DNA of 59,710 bases. Origin: Pseudaeromonas sp041441555. Its GTDB lineage: Bacteria > Pseudomonadota > Gammaproteobacteria > Enterobacterales > Aeromonadaceae. Positions 26,062-33,501 of this stretch are shown here, piece by piece (position 1 is the stretch's first letter; the number at the start of each line of letters is the position of its first letter). A program made the translations under genes and the position numbers. The notes beneath the pieces are model-generated. The model worked only from the letters and a program-made list of their open reading frames with translations. It searched no databases and was not told where the DNA came from. The DNA is taken from the NCBI GenBank assembly GCA_041441555.1, contig JASDSW010000062.1:1-59710 (forward strand), in the 5' to 3' direction.

Positions 26062-28533
26062 ATGGCGAAGAAAAAAGTTGAACAGCTCAGCGCCCTGAAT
26101 AAAGAGCAGTTGAAGCAGGATATCGTTCACCACCTGCGCTCCACGCTGGGGACCAGCGAGCAAAAGGCGAGCAGACAAGCCTGGTGGAAGGCGACCTGCG
26201 CTGCAGTAAACGAACTGGTGTTTGAGCGTCTGACTCAGACCCAGCAAACCCACTTCAAGGAAAACACCCGCGCAGTGCACTACCTGTCTGCCGAGTTCCT
26301 GATGGGCCGTCTGACTGCCAACAACCTGCATAACCTCTCGCTGTACGAAGTGTGCGGCGAGGCTCTCAAGGATCTGGGCATCGACATCGCCGATCTGTGT
26401 GAAGAAGAGCCAGACATGGCGTTGGGTAACGGTGGTCTGGGTCGTCTGGCTGCTTGCTTCATCGACTCTCTGGCTACTCTGAACATGCCTGCTGTCGGTT
26501 ACGGCATTCACTACGAACACGGTCTGTTCCGTCAAGAAATCCGCGACGGTCGTCAGATCGAGCGCCCAGACTCCTGGCGCGAGTACGGCAACCCATGGGA
26601 AATCTGCCGTCCAGAATCTGCTCAAGAAATCCCGCTGTACGGTTATGTTGAAACCGTATTTGGCGAAGATGGCAAGATGAAGAAGGTGTGGCACGCCGGT
26701 CAGAAGATCAAGGGTCTGCCATGGGATATCCCGGTTGTCGGTTATCAAGGTAAGACCGTCAACATCCTGCGTCTGTGGGAATCCCGCGCCTCCGAATTCT
26801 TCGACTGGGACGTTTTCAACGCTGGTGGTTACATCGACTCCCAAGCTGAAAAGGCTCAAGCCGAAACCATCTCCAAGGTTCTCTACCCGAACGACGAAAC
26901 CGAAGCCGGTAAGATCCTGCGTTTGGTGCAACAGTACTTCTTCTGTGCTTGCTCCCTGAAGGACATCCTGCGTCGTTACAAGCGCGTGCATGGTAATGAC
27001 TTCAGCAAGTTTGCCGATCAGATCGCTGTTCAGCTGAACGATACTCACCCGACCATCGCCATCCCGGAACTGATGCGTATCCTGGTCGACGAAGAAGAGC
27101 TGGAGTGGGATGCCGCTTGGGCTATCTGCTACAAGGTATTCTCCTACACCAACCACACCCTGCTGCCTGAAGCGCTGGAAAAGTGGGCCGTGTACCTGTT
27201 CGAGCGCGTACTGCCGCGTCACCTCGAAATCATTTATGAAATCAACCGTCGCTTCCTGGAAGACATGGTTGAAGCCAAGTGGCCAGGCAACGATGCCATC
27301 AAGGCCAAGCTGTCCATCATCGAAGAGGGCAGTGCACGCAAGGTTCGCATGGGCAACCTGTGTGTGATCGGTTCTCACAAGGTCAACGGCGTTGCTGAAA
27401 TCCACTCCAAGCTGGTGAAGGAAGACTTGTTCCCTGAGTTTGCCGAACTGTGGCCGGAGAAGATGTGCAACGTGACCAACGGTGTGACTCCGCGTCGCTG
27501 GTTGCTCTCCTGTAACCCAGAGCTGGCCAAGCTGTACACCGAAACCGTCGGCGACGAGTGGCCGCTGCAACTGGACAAGATGCGTGGCGCCCTGGCTCAT
27601 GCCGACAACGCTGCGTTCCAGAAGAAGTTCATGGACATCAAGCGTGCCAACAAGGAAAAGCTGGTCAAGGTCATCAAGGCTGAAACTGGCATCGATGTGA
27701 GCGCTGAGGCGATCTTCGACATCCAGATCAAGCGTCTGCACGAGTACAAGCGTCAGCAGCTGAACCTGATCCACATCATGGCTCTGTACCGTCGTCTGCT
27801 GGCCAACCCAGACTACGACATGCACCCGCGTGTGTTCATCTTCGGCTCCAAGGCGGCACCTGGTTACAAGCTGGCCAAGGACATCATCTACGCCATCAAC
27901 AAGGTTGCTGAGCGTGTGAATAACGATGAGCGCATCAAGGGCAAGCTGAAGGTTGTCTTCATGCCGAACTACCGTGTGAGCTTGGCTGAGAAGCTGATCC
28001 CGGCGGCTGACGTATCCCAGCAGATCTCCACTGCCGGTTACGAAGCTTCTGGTACTGGTAACATGAAGCTGGCCATGAACGGCGCCATCACCCTGGGTAC
28101 TCTGGACGGCGCGAACATCGAAATCGCCGAGGAAGCCGGTGCTGAATACAACGCCATCTTCGGTCTGGAAGTGGATGAAGTGAAGGCACTGAAGGCCAAG
28201 GGTTACAACCCGTGGGATTACTACTATGCCAACCCAGAGCTGAAGGCAGTGCTCGACTGGTTCGATACTGACTTCTTCACTCCGGGCCGTCCGGGCGAGC
28301 TCTCCTCCATCAAGCGTGCCTTGTTGGATGGCGGTGATACCTACCTGGCTCTGGCCGACTTCGAGTCCTACTCCGAAGCCCAGAAGAAAGTAGATGCCAT
28401 GTATCGTGATAAGAAGGCATGGGCCAAGGCCGTGATCGTGAACTCTGCCACCATGGGCAAGTTCAACTCCGACCGCTCCATCCAGGACTACTGCGACAAC
28501 ATTTGGTATCTGAAGCCCTGCACCGTGGCCTAA
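26062..28533 (+). CDS. glgP: Glycogen phosphorylase
   Basis: GlgP phosphorolyses alpha-1,4 glucans to glucose-1-P, the substrate of Pgm. The 823-residue protein (E. coli 815) shows LSAEFLMGRL, the GNGGLGRLAACFIDS block, RRWLLSCNP and the pyridoxal-phosphate lysine region SGTGNMKLAMNGAITLGTLD. Codon bias is strong, as in gapA, predicting high expression. It is monocistronic, with a long upstream region and double terminators. It is separated from the glgB-glgX operon by 13 kb. MalP is the alternative name, but the lack of a mal activator context and the single long form fit GlgP. Confidence 0.95.
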   Translation: MAKKKVEQLSALNKEQLKQDIVHHLRSTLGTSEQKASRQAWWKATCAAVNELVFERLTQTQQTHFKENTRAVHYLSAEFLMGRLTANNLHNLSLYEVCGEALKDLGIDIADLCEEEPDMALGNGGLGRLAACFIDSLATLNMPAVGYGIHYEHGLFRQEIRDGRQIERPDSWREYGNPWEICRPESAQEIPLYGYVETVFGEDGKMKKVWHAGQKIKGLPWDIPVVGYQGKTVNILRLWESRASEFFDWDVFNAGGYIDSQAEKAQAETISKVLYPNDETEAGKILRLVQQYFFCACSLKDILRRYKRVHGNDFSKFADQIAVQLNDTHPTIAIPELMRILVDEEELEWDAAWAICYKVFSYTNHTLLPEALEKWAVYLFERVLPRHLEIIYEINRRFLEDMVEAKWPGNDAIKAKLSIIEEGSARKVRMGNLCVIGSHKVNGVAEIHSKLVKEDLFPEFAELWPEKMCNVTNGVTPRRWLLSCNPELAKLYTETVGDEWPLQLDKMRGALAHADNAAFQKKFMDIKRANKEKLVKVIKAETGIDVSAEAIFDIQIKRLHEYKRQQLNLIHIMALYRRLLANPDYDMHPRVFIFGSKAAPGYKLAKDIIYAINKVAERVNNDERIKGKLKVVFMPNYRVSLAEKLIPAADVSQQISTAGYEASGTGNMKLAMNGAITLGTLDGANIEIAEEAGAEYNAIFGLEVDEVKALKAKGYNPWDYYYANPELKAVLDWFDTDFFTPGRPGELSSIKRALLDGGDTYLALADFESYSEAQKKVDAMYRDKKAWAKAVIVNSATMGKFNSDRSIQDYCDNIWYLKPCTVA

Positions 28534-28551
28534 GCACCAACTGTGATAGAA

Positions 28552-28605
28552 CAAGGGGACCTTCGGGTCCCCTTTGTTTTTGCGAACCTTCGGGTTCCCT
28601 CTGTT
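28552..28605 (+). terminator. Tandem glgP terminators
   Basis: First hairpin: AAGGGGACC / GGTCCCCTT around TTCG, then TGTTTTT. A second, weaker copy (GAACC / GGTTC around TTCG, then TGTTTTT) begins a few bases later and looks like a degenerated duplication of the first. Confidence 0.9.
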
Positions 28606-28620
28606 TTTGCAAAAAAAGTG

Positions 28621-28649
28621 TTGCCTGGGTCACATATTGTCGACATTAT
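28621..28649 (+). promoter_or_regulatory. Predicted promoter of the 27-codon gene
   Basis: TTGCCT and CATTAT at 17-bp spacing (4/6 each), right after the glgP terminators. The predicted first base is near 28656, inside the CRP site. Confidence 0.5.
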
Positions 28650-28654
28650 AGAGC

Positions 28655-28670
28655 TGTGACTCTAATCACA
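28655..28670 (+). promoter_or_regulatory. Perfect CRP-binding palindrome
   Basis: TGTGACTCTAATCACA matches TGTGA-N6-TCACA at all ten conserved positions. Its centre lies a few bases downstream of the predicted transcription start. CRP bound there would block initiation, so repression is inferred. Activation from a different start further downstream would be the alternative. Confidence 0.75.
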
Positions 28671-28689
28671 TTTCTAGGGAGATGCCGAT

Positions 28690-28773
28690 ATGTTCAACTA
28701 TGATCCGCTCTGCTTTGCACTCTTCAGCCAGGCTCTGAACAACAACAAGCGTGTTGCCCAGAACCGCGACTGA
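28690..28773 (+). CDS. Small 27-residue protein gene, possible VcdP-like dual-function RNA
   Basis: A short open frame that starts MFNYDPLCFALF and ends KRVAQNRD. GGGAG lies 8 nt before the ATG. The unit is self-contained: promoter, perfect CRP site, strong ribosome-binding site, short frame, then a bipartite hairpin terminator. Nothing else in the 28534-29000 gap explains these signals. The N-terminal half is hydrophobic and aromatic; the C-terminal half is polar and basic. In Vibrio cholerae, VcdRP is a CRP-repressed dual-function RNA whose 29-residue protein binds citrate synthase. The size and regulation here fit that model, but homology is untested. Confidence 0.65.
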   Translation: MFNYDPLCFALFSQALNNNKRVAQNRD

Positions 28774-28793
28774 TCGTTTCGCGTTTCTTGCAG

Positions 28794-28836
28794 AGCGTGG
28801 CACAGGGTCGATGCCGACCCGCCACGCTTTATTTTT
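28794..28836 (+). terminator. Strong terminator of the small gene
   Basis: Outer stem AGCGTGGC / GCCACGCT, inner stem GGGTC / GACCC with a 3-nt bulge, followed by TTTATTTTT. The predicted transcript is about 180 nt. Confidence 0.88.
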
Positions 28837-28984
28837 GTCTGTTTCCCTCCCGATTCATCATCATATTTGCCGCTTATCTGCCGCCTCCGAGCTGTGTCTG
28901 GTTGTCCGCGATAGGGGACAATTTCGCGCATGTCTGCTTCATTCATCTTTCGCTGTAAACAACATCACATGATATTTGCATCAT

Positions 28985-29008
28985 AAAAAAGCCGCCCTGG
29001 TGGGCGGC
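28985..29008 (-). terminator. Terminator of the TDT-family transporter
   Basis: Minus-strand stem GCCGCCC / GGGCGGC with a 4-nt loop and six T. It lies just beyond the 9-bp repeat array. Confidence 0.85.
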
Positions 29009-29024
29009 TTGTGCTGGAGATAGC

Positions 29025-29083
29025 GCTGTTACTGCTGTTACTGCTGTTACTGCTGTTACTGCTGTTACTGCTGTTACTGCTGT
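29025..29083. repeat. 9-bp tandem repeat array at a gene's 3' end
   Basis: Six perfect copies of GCTGTTACT (plus strand) and a partial seventh. On the minus strand each copy reads CAG-CAG-TAA in the frame of the transporter, so the array supplies the gene's stop codon and repeats it in frame. Copy-number change would leave the protein unchanged. Confidence 0.95.
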
Positions 29084-30054
29084 GAGTGATGGAGTGGTGT
29101 GGGCGAGGTGGTGCTGGGGCGGTAGTGATGCAGGTAGCGCAAGCTGACATAGCCGACCACCAGGGTGGCGATGACCAACTCCAGCTGTGCCAGCTGGCTG
29201 ATCCAGGCGAGCTCATCAGGAGCCAGACCCCAGAGCCGCAACTGATGCGCCAGTTTGAACAGGGCGGTGGCGCCGATCACCATGGGAAAGGTGAAGGCGG
29301 CATAGCCTGGATTGAACGGCAGTCGCAGCAGGTGCAGGAAGGCGACGTAGATGAGCAGAGTCATCAGGACGGCGATACCGGCCAGCAGGCCGACCAGCAG
29401 CATGGAGGGCGCTTCGGCCACGGTCAAATAACCGGCCAATGAGAGGCTGGCGGGAGCTGCCAGGATGGCAATCGTCGGTTTGGCCAGATCCGGTACATTC
29501 TGGCAGAAGATCAGTCGATAGAGCATAGCCGGCAGCATGACGGCGTAGGCCAGCAGGCCGAAGTAGAAGATAGCCTCCGCCAGGGGGCGCATGGCGCCGC
29601 CAGGGAAGGCGACATCGGCGACGATTAGGCCAACCGGCGGTACAAACCAGCTAGGCACCATGTGGTGAAGAGCGAACCCCTTGACCCTGTGGTAGATAAA
29701 ACAGGCGAGGAACGTCATGTGCATGGCAATGGCCAGCAGCCAAAGCCCTTGCCCCAGCAGCGCATTCCATTGCCCAAGGCTGTGGGAAACCACCATCCAG
29801 CCCATCGCCGCCGTCGGCACCACGCTGCCAACCACGGGATGCGCCAAGTCATCGCGTAGCAGGCGGGGATGCCGGATGAATTTGAGGGCTAGGCCGAGCA
29901 GCATCACGGCGGCGATCCAGGCGCCGGTCCACTGGGCATGGTGCCCCAGTGGCAGGGCATTTTCCAGACACCAACCGAGCGAGGCGATCGCCAGGGCCAG
30001 GCCTGCGACTGGGGTTGGGATGCGGGCTAATTTACTGTGCGAAGATTGTGGCAT
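29074..30054 (-). CDS. TDT/TehA-SLAC1 family membrane transporter
   Basis: A 326-residue integral membrane protein with about ten hydrophobic helices, from ARIPTPVAGLALAIASLGWC to the last helix near LVIATLVVGYVSLRYL. The pattern is that of the tellurite-resistance/dicarboxylate transporter (TehA/SLAC1) group, an anion channel-like fold; the transported anion is unknown. The C-terminus (RPSTTSPTPLHHSQQ) is low-complexity and runs into the 9-bp repeat that provides the stop. It is divergent from a LysR regulator across 102 bp, which suggests that regulator controls it. Confidence 0.8.
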   Translation of the reverse strand: MPQSSHSKLARIPTPVAGLALAIASLGWCLENALPLGHHAQWTGAWIAAVMLLGLALKFIRHPRLLRDDLAHPVVGSVVPTAAMGWMVVSHSLGQWNALLGQGLWLLAIAMHMTFLACFIYHRVKGFALHHMVPSWFVPPVGLIVADVAFPGGAMRPLAEAIFYFGLLAYAVMLPAMLYRLIFCQNVPDLAKPTIAILAAPASLSLAGYLTVAEAPSMLLVGLLAGIAVLMTLLIYVAFLHLLRLPFNPGYAAFTFPMVIGATALFKLAHQLRLWGLAPDELAWISQLAQLELVIATLVVGYVSLRYLHHYRPSTTSPTPLHHSQQ

Positions 30055-30156
30055 CGAAGCGATCCTCGATATGGAGAATGGGCACAGGATAAGATGGGCT
30101 TGTCTTTAAAAATATCTTAATCTATTTAACAGTGTGTTTAGTTTTATTGAACGGAT

Positions 30157-31050
30157 ATGAATATCTCCTTCAAACAGCTGAAGCTTTTCGTCACTCTGGT
30201 GCAAGCCGGTAATCTGGCGGAGGCGGCCGAACGGCTCTGTATTACCAAGGCGGCGGCCAGCCTGTCGTTGCGAGAGCTGGAAAAGCAACTCGATTGTCGT
30301 CTGTTTGATCGGGTGCGAAATCGTCTGCAACTCAATACCCAGGGCGAACAGTTGTTGCCACTGGCTGACGAGCTGCTGCAGCGCCTGGCGACCATGGAGC
30401 ATCTGTTTCAACGGCCGGATCAGAGTCGAGACTTGCTGCGCATCGGGGCCAGCAATACCATCGGCAATTATCTGCTGCCTCGTCTGATCGCCGACTACTT
30501 GCGGCTGCACCCCCAGGTCGAATTCAAGGTGGTGATCGGCAACACCCGGTCGCTGGCGACTCAGGTGGCCGATTTCCAACTGGATATGGCCTTACTCGAA
30601 GGCTCGATTGCCGATAGCCAACTGCAGCAACAGGAGTGGTTGCGGGATAGCATGCAGGTGGTAGCCGATCCGACCCATCCCTTGGCCTCGCGTAGCCGGC
30701 TCAGCCTGGCGGATCTGGAGCACCAACGCTGGCTGTTGCGGGAGCCGGGCTCGGGTAGCCGGGAGCAATTCCAGCAATTGGTGGGTTCCCACCTGCAGCA
30801 TTGGACCCCTGGGTTGGAGCTGAGCACCACCGAATCGATCCTCAATGCGGTGGCCAATGGCTTGGGGCTCTGTCTGTTATCCGGTCTGGCGACGACGGCA
30901 GCCCTGCGGGATGGCCGCGTGGTGGCGTTGGATCTGCAACCCGGGTTTCAGCGTTCGCTACGCCTGGTATGGCACAAGGCCAAGTACCTGAATCCGGCCC
31001 TGGCGCAGTTCACCGATTTTTGTCAGCACTGGCGTCCCATTCACTACTAA
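30157..31050 (+). CDS. LysR-type regulator, divergent from the TDT transporter
   Basis: A 297-residue LysR-type regulator with an N-terminal helix-turn-helix (LAEAAERLCITKAAASLSLRELEKQL) and an effector domain from about residue 90 (LRIGASNTIGNYLLPRLIADY). The effector region resembles the CysB/YeiE-type group, which senses small anions such as sulfite, but the ligand is not determined. Divergence from an anion-transporter-like gene is the classic LysR arrangement. The AT-rich gap between them is the likely operator. Confidence 0.85.
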   Translation: MNISFKQLKLFVTLVQAGNLAEAAERLCITKAAASLSLRELEKQLDCRLFDRVRNRLQLNTQGEQLLPLADELLQRLATMEHLFQRPDQSRDLLRIGASNTIGNYLLPRLIADYLRLHPQVEFKVVIGNTRSLATQVADFQLDMALLEGSIADSQLQQQEWLRDSMQVVADPTHPLASRSRLSLADLEHQRWLLREPGSGSREQFQQLVGSHLQHWTPGLELSTTESILNAVANGLGLCLLSGLATTAALRDGRVVALDLQPGFQRSLRLVWHKAKYLNPALAQFTDFCQHWRPIHY

Positions 31051-31150
31051 TTGACCCATCGATGGGCCATCGGGCTGCCCAAGCGAGACGCTTGTGGCTA
31101 CAATGGCGCCCATGATTTTCTTGCCGCGCGTTTAGCTCAAGGAACACAGA

Positions 31151-32263
31151 ATGCGGATCCTGATTGATGAAAATATGCCGGTGGCCGACCGTCTGTTCGC
31201 CGACCTCGGCGAACTGGTGCGTCTGCCTGGGCGTCAGATGACGGCAGAGCAGGTTGCAGACGCCGATGTGCTGCTGGTGCGTTCGGTAACCCGGGTTGAT
31301 GCCGAACTGTTGGCGCGGGCGCAACATCTGAAATTTGTCGGAACGGCGACAATCGGTACCGATCATATCGATCAGGCCTTGCTGGCGCAGCGGGGCATCG
31401 CCTTCAGCAGTGCGCCGGGGTGCAACAAGATCAGCGTCGGTGAATATGTGATCAGCGCCTTGCTGGTGCTGTCTGAGCGTTATCAGCTCAATCTAGCCGG
31501 CATGACACTGGGCATCATAGGGGCGGGCAATACCGGCTCGGCGGTGGCTGCCAAGGCGCAGGCGCTGGGGATGCAGGTTTGTCTGTGTGATCCGCCGCTG
31601 GCCGCCGCCGGTGACCCGCGACTCTTTGTCCCCTATGACGTGGCACTGCAGTGTGATTTTGTCTCGTATCATGTGCCGCTGACCGAACAAGGTCCCCATC
31701 CAACCCACCATCTTCTGGATGAGGCCCGCATCGCGGCCTTACCGGCGGGACAGTTTTTGCTCAATGCCAGTCGTGGCGAGGTCTGGGACAATCTGGCGCT
31801 ATTGCAGCGGCAGCAGGGCGCCGAGCCGTTACGCCTGGTCATGGACGTTTGGGAACATGAGCCGGAGATTTTGCGCGAGCTGATCCCCTATACCGAACTG
31901 GCGACCCAGCATATCGCCGGTTACAGCCTGGAGGGCAAGATCATGGGCACCTATCAGCTCTATCAGGCGTATTGTCAGGTGGCCGGGATCCCATGCCGCA
32001 AGGATTGGCGCGATCTGCTGCCGCCACCGGCGATTTGTCAGGTGCAGGTGGCAGGCGAGCTGACCGCCGGATTGATCCAACAACTCGTTCATCTGGTCTA
32101 CGACGTGCGCCGTGACGATGCCCGCTTCCGGCTGGGCTATCAGGATGCCGCCAGCTTTGATTGGATGAGAAAGCATTATCCCGAGCGCCGGGAGTGGTCC
32201 TCGTTGCGCGTGCAGGGATGCTCGGATCCGCGTCTGAGCGCTCTTGGTTTTACCGTTGTTTGA
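31151..32263 (+). CDS. pdxB: Erythronate-4-phosphate dehydrogenase
   Basis: PdxB oxidises 4-phosphoerythronate in pyridoxal-5-phosphate synthesis. The 370-residue D-2-hydroxyacid dehydrogenase starts MRILIDENMPVADRLF. It has the NAD loop LGIIGAGNTGSAVAAKAQALG, LLNASRGEVWD, the catalytic-region Glu in VWEHEPEI and His in ELATQHIAGYSLEGK, and the C-terminal PdxB dimerisation domain. AAGGA precedes the ATG. It starts the enterobacteria-like block pdxB-usg-(fimV)-truA-accD-folC-dedD. Confidence 0.97.
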   Translation: MRILIDENMPVADRLFADLGELVRLPGRQMTAEQVADADVLLVRSVTRVDAELLARAQHLKFVGTATIGTDHIDQALLAQRGIAFSSAPGCNKISVGEYVISALLVLSERYQLNLAGMTLGIIGAGNTGSAVAAKAQALGMQVCLCDPPLAAAGDPRLFVPYDVALQCDFVSYHVPLTEQGPHPTHHLLDEARIAALPAGQFLLNASRGEVWDNLALLQRQQGAEPLRLVMDVWEHEPEILRELIPYTELATQHIAGYSLEGKIMGTYQLYQAYCQVAGIPCRKDWRDLLPPPAICQVQVAGELTAGLIQQLVHLVYDVRRDDARFRLGYQDAASFDWMRKHYPERREWSSLRVQGCSDPRLSALGFTVV

Positions 32264-32305
32264 CGAGTCTGAGTCACAGACTCACCACATCATGAGGAGT
32301 AGATA

Positions 32306-33316
32306 ATGAGCCAGCACTTTGATATCGCCATTTTGGGCGTTGACACGCTCGGTGGAGAAACCTTGCTGGAGTTGCTCGAAGAGCGGGAGTTTCCGGTGGC
32401 GACTCTCTACCCCTTGGTGAGCCAGGAAGGGGAGCTGGAGAGCGTGCGGTTTGCCGGCCGAACCCTGAGTGTTGAATCGGCGGCCGAGTTTGACTGGAGT
32501 CAGGTGCAACTCGCCTTCTTCATGGCAGGCTCGGCGGCAACCGAGCAGTGGGCTCAAGTGGCCACCGATGCCGGTTGCCTGGTCATCGATAACAGCCTCT
32601 TCTTCCGCGATGATTTTGAGGTGCCACTGGTGATCCCGGAAGTCAATGGCGAGACCCTGGCCGATTTCCGGCAACGCAACATAGTGGCCAGCCCGACCTG
32701 TATCGTCACCGAGTTGTTGCTGGCGCTGAAGCCCATCCACGATGAGGTGGGGATTGAACGCGTCAATCTGGTCAGTTTGCAGTCGGTGTCCGGTAGTGGC
32801 AAGGCGGGCATTCAGGAGTTGGCCAAACAGACGGCTAGCTTGCTCAATGGGCGCCCGGCCGAGGCTCAGACCTATCCGGCTCAAATCGCCTTCAACCTGC
32901 TGCCGCAGATCGATACGGTGACCGACGATGGCTTTACTCTGGAAGAAAAGCGTCTGGAGAGTGAAACCCAGCGGTTGCTGGGGGATGAACGTATCCGGGT
33001 CAATGCCACCTGTGTGCGAGTGCCGGTCTTCTACGGCCACAGCCAGGTGGTGCATCTGGAGACCCAGCACGGTTGCGATGGCGAGACGATCCGCCGGGTC
33101 TTGGCCGAGGCGCCCGGCATCACGCTGGTGGAGGATGAGTTGGTGACCCCGGTCAGCCACGGGGCGGGGCTGGAGGGTGTCTTCGTTTCGCGTCTGCGAC
33201 AAGATGATTCCCACCCGCGCGGTTTTGATTTCTGGTTGGTGACGGACAACATTCGCAAAGGTGGCGCACTCAACTGTCTGCAAATTGCCGAAAGCTTGAT
33301 CCGTGAGTATCTATGA
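32306..33316 (+). CDS. usg: Usg, aspartate-semialdehyde dehydrogenase homologue
   Basis: A 336-residue ASADH-fold protein of unknown role, found beside pdxB as in E. coli. The N-terminal Rossmann region is FDIAILGVDTLGGETLLELLE, and the core has NIVASPTCIVTELLLALKPI. A cysteine sits at the catalytic position, but the residue usually Ser/Thr after it is Ile, and the surrounding N-P-N-C pattern is lost, so ASADH activity is doubtful. It follows pdxB by 42 bp. Confidence 0.9.
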   Translation: MSQHFDIAILGVDTLGGETLLELLEEREFPVATLYPLVSQEGELESVRFAGRTLSVESAAEFDWSQVQLAFFMAGSAATEQWAQVATDAGCLVIDNSLFFRDDFEVPLVIPEVNGETLADFRQRNIVASPTCIVTELLLALKPIHDEVGIERVNLVSLQSVSGSGKAGIQELAKQTASLLNGRPAEAQTYPAQIAFNLLPQIDTVTDDGFTLEEKRLESETQRLLGDERIRVNATCVRVPVFYGHSQVVHLETQHGCDGETIRRVLAEAPGITLVEDELVTPVSHGAGLEGVFVSRLRQDDSHPRGFDFWLVTDNIRKGGALNCLQIAESLIREYL

Positions 33317-33501
33317 TGTGACACGGGCCGCAATCAGCGGCCCGCCTTGCATCGGGAAATATCAATCAAATCAGATTTTTCCTAGACTTACGCGAGTCAT
33401 GCGCCCTCTGCATCGCGCTGGTGTGGCTCGAGGGAGTGTTTTATATTGGCGCTGTTTGCCTCCGCCTTCTTCACGTTGGGCTTAATCACGAAGGAACGAT
33501 T

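Noticed and set aside
25918..28554. An 878-codon open frame on the minus strand across glgP
   Set aside because: It mirrors glgP, whose strong codon bias leaves the opposite strand free of stops. It has no family motifs or start signals of its own.
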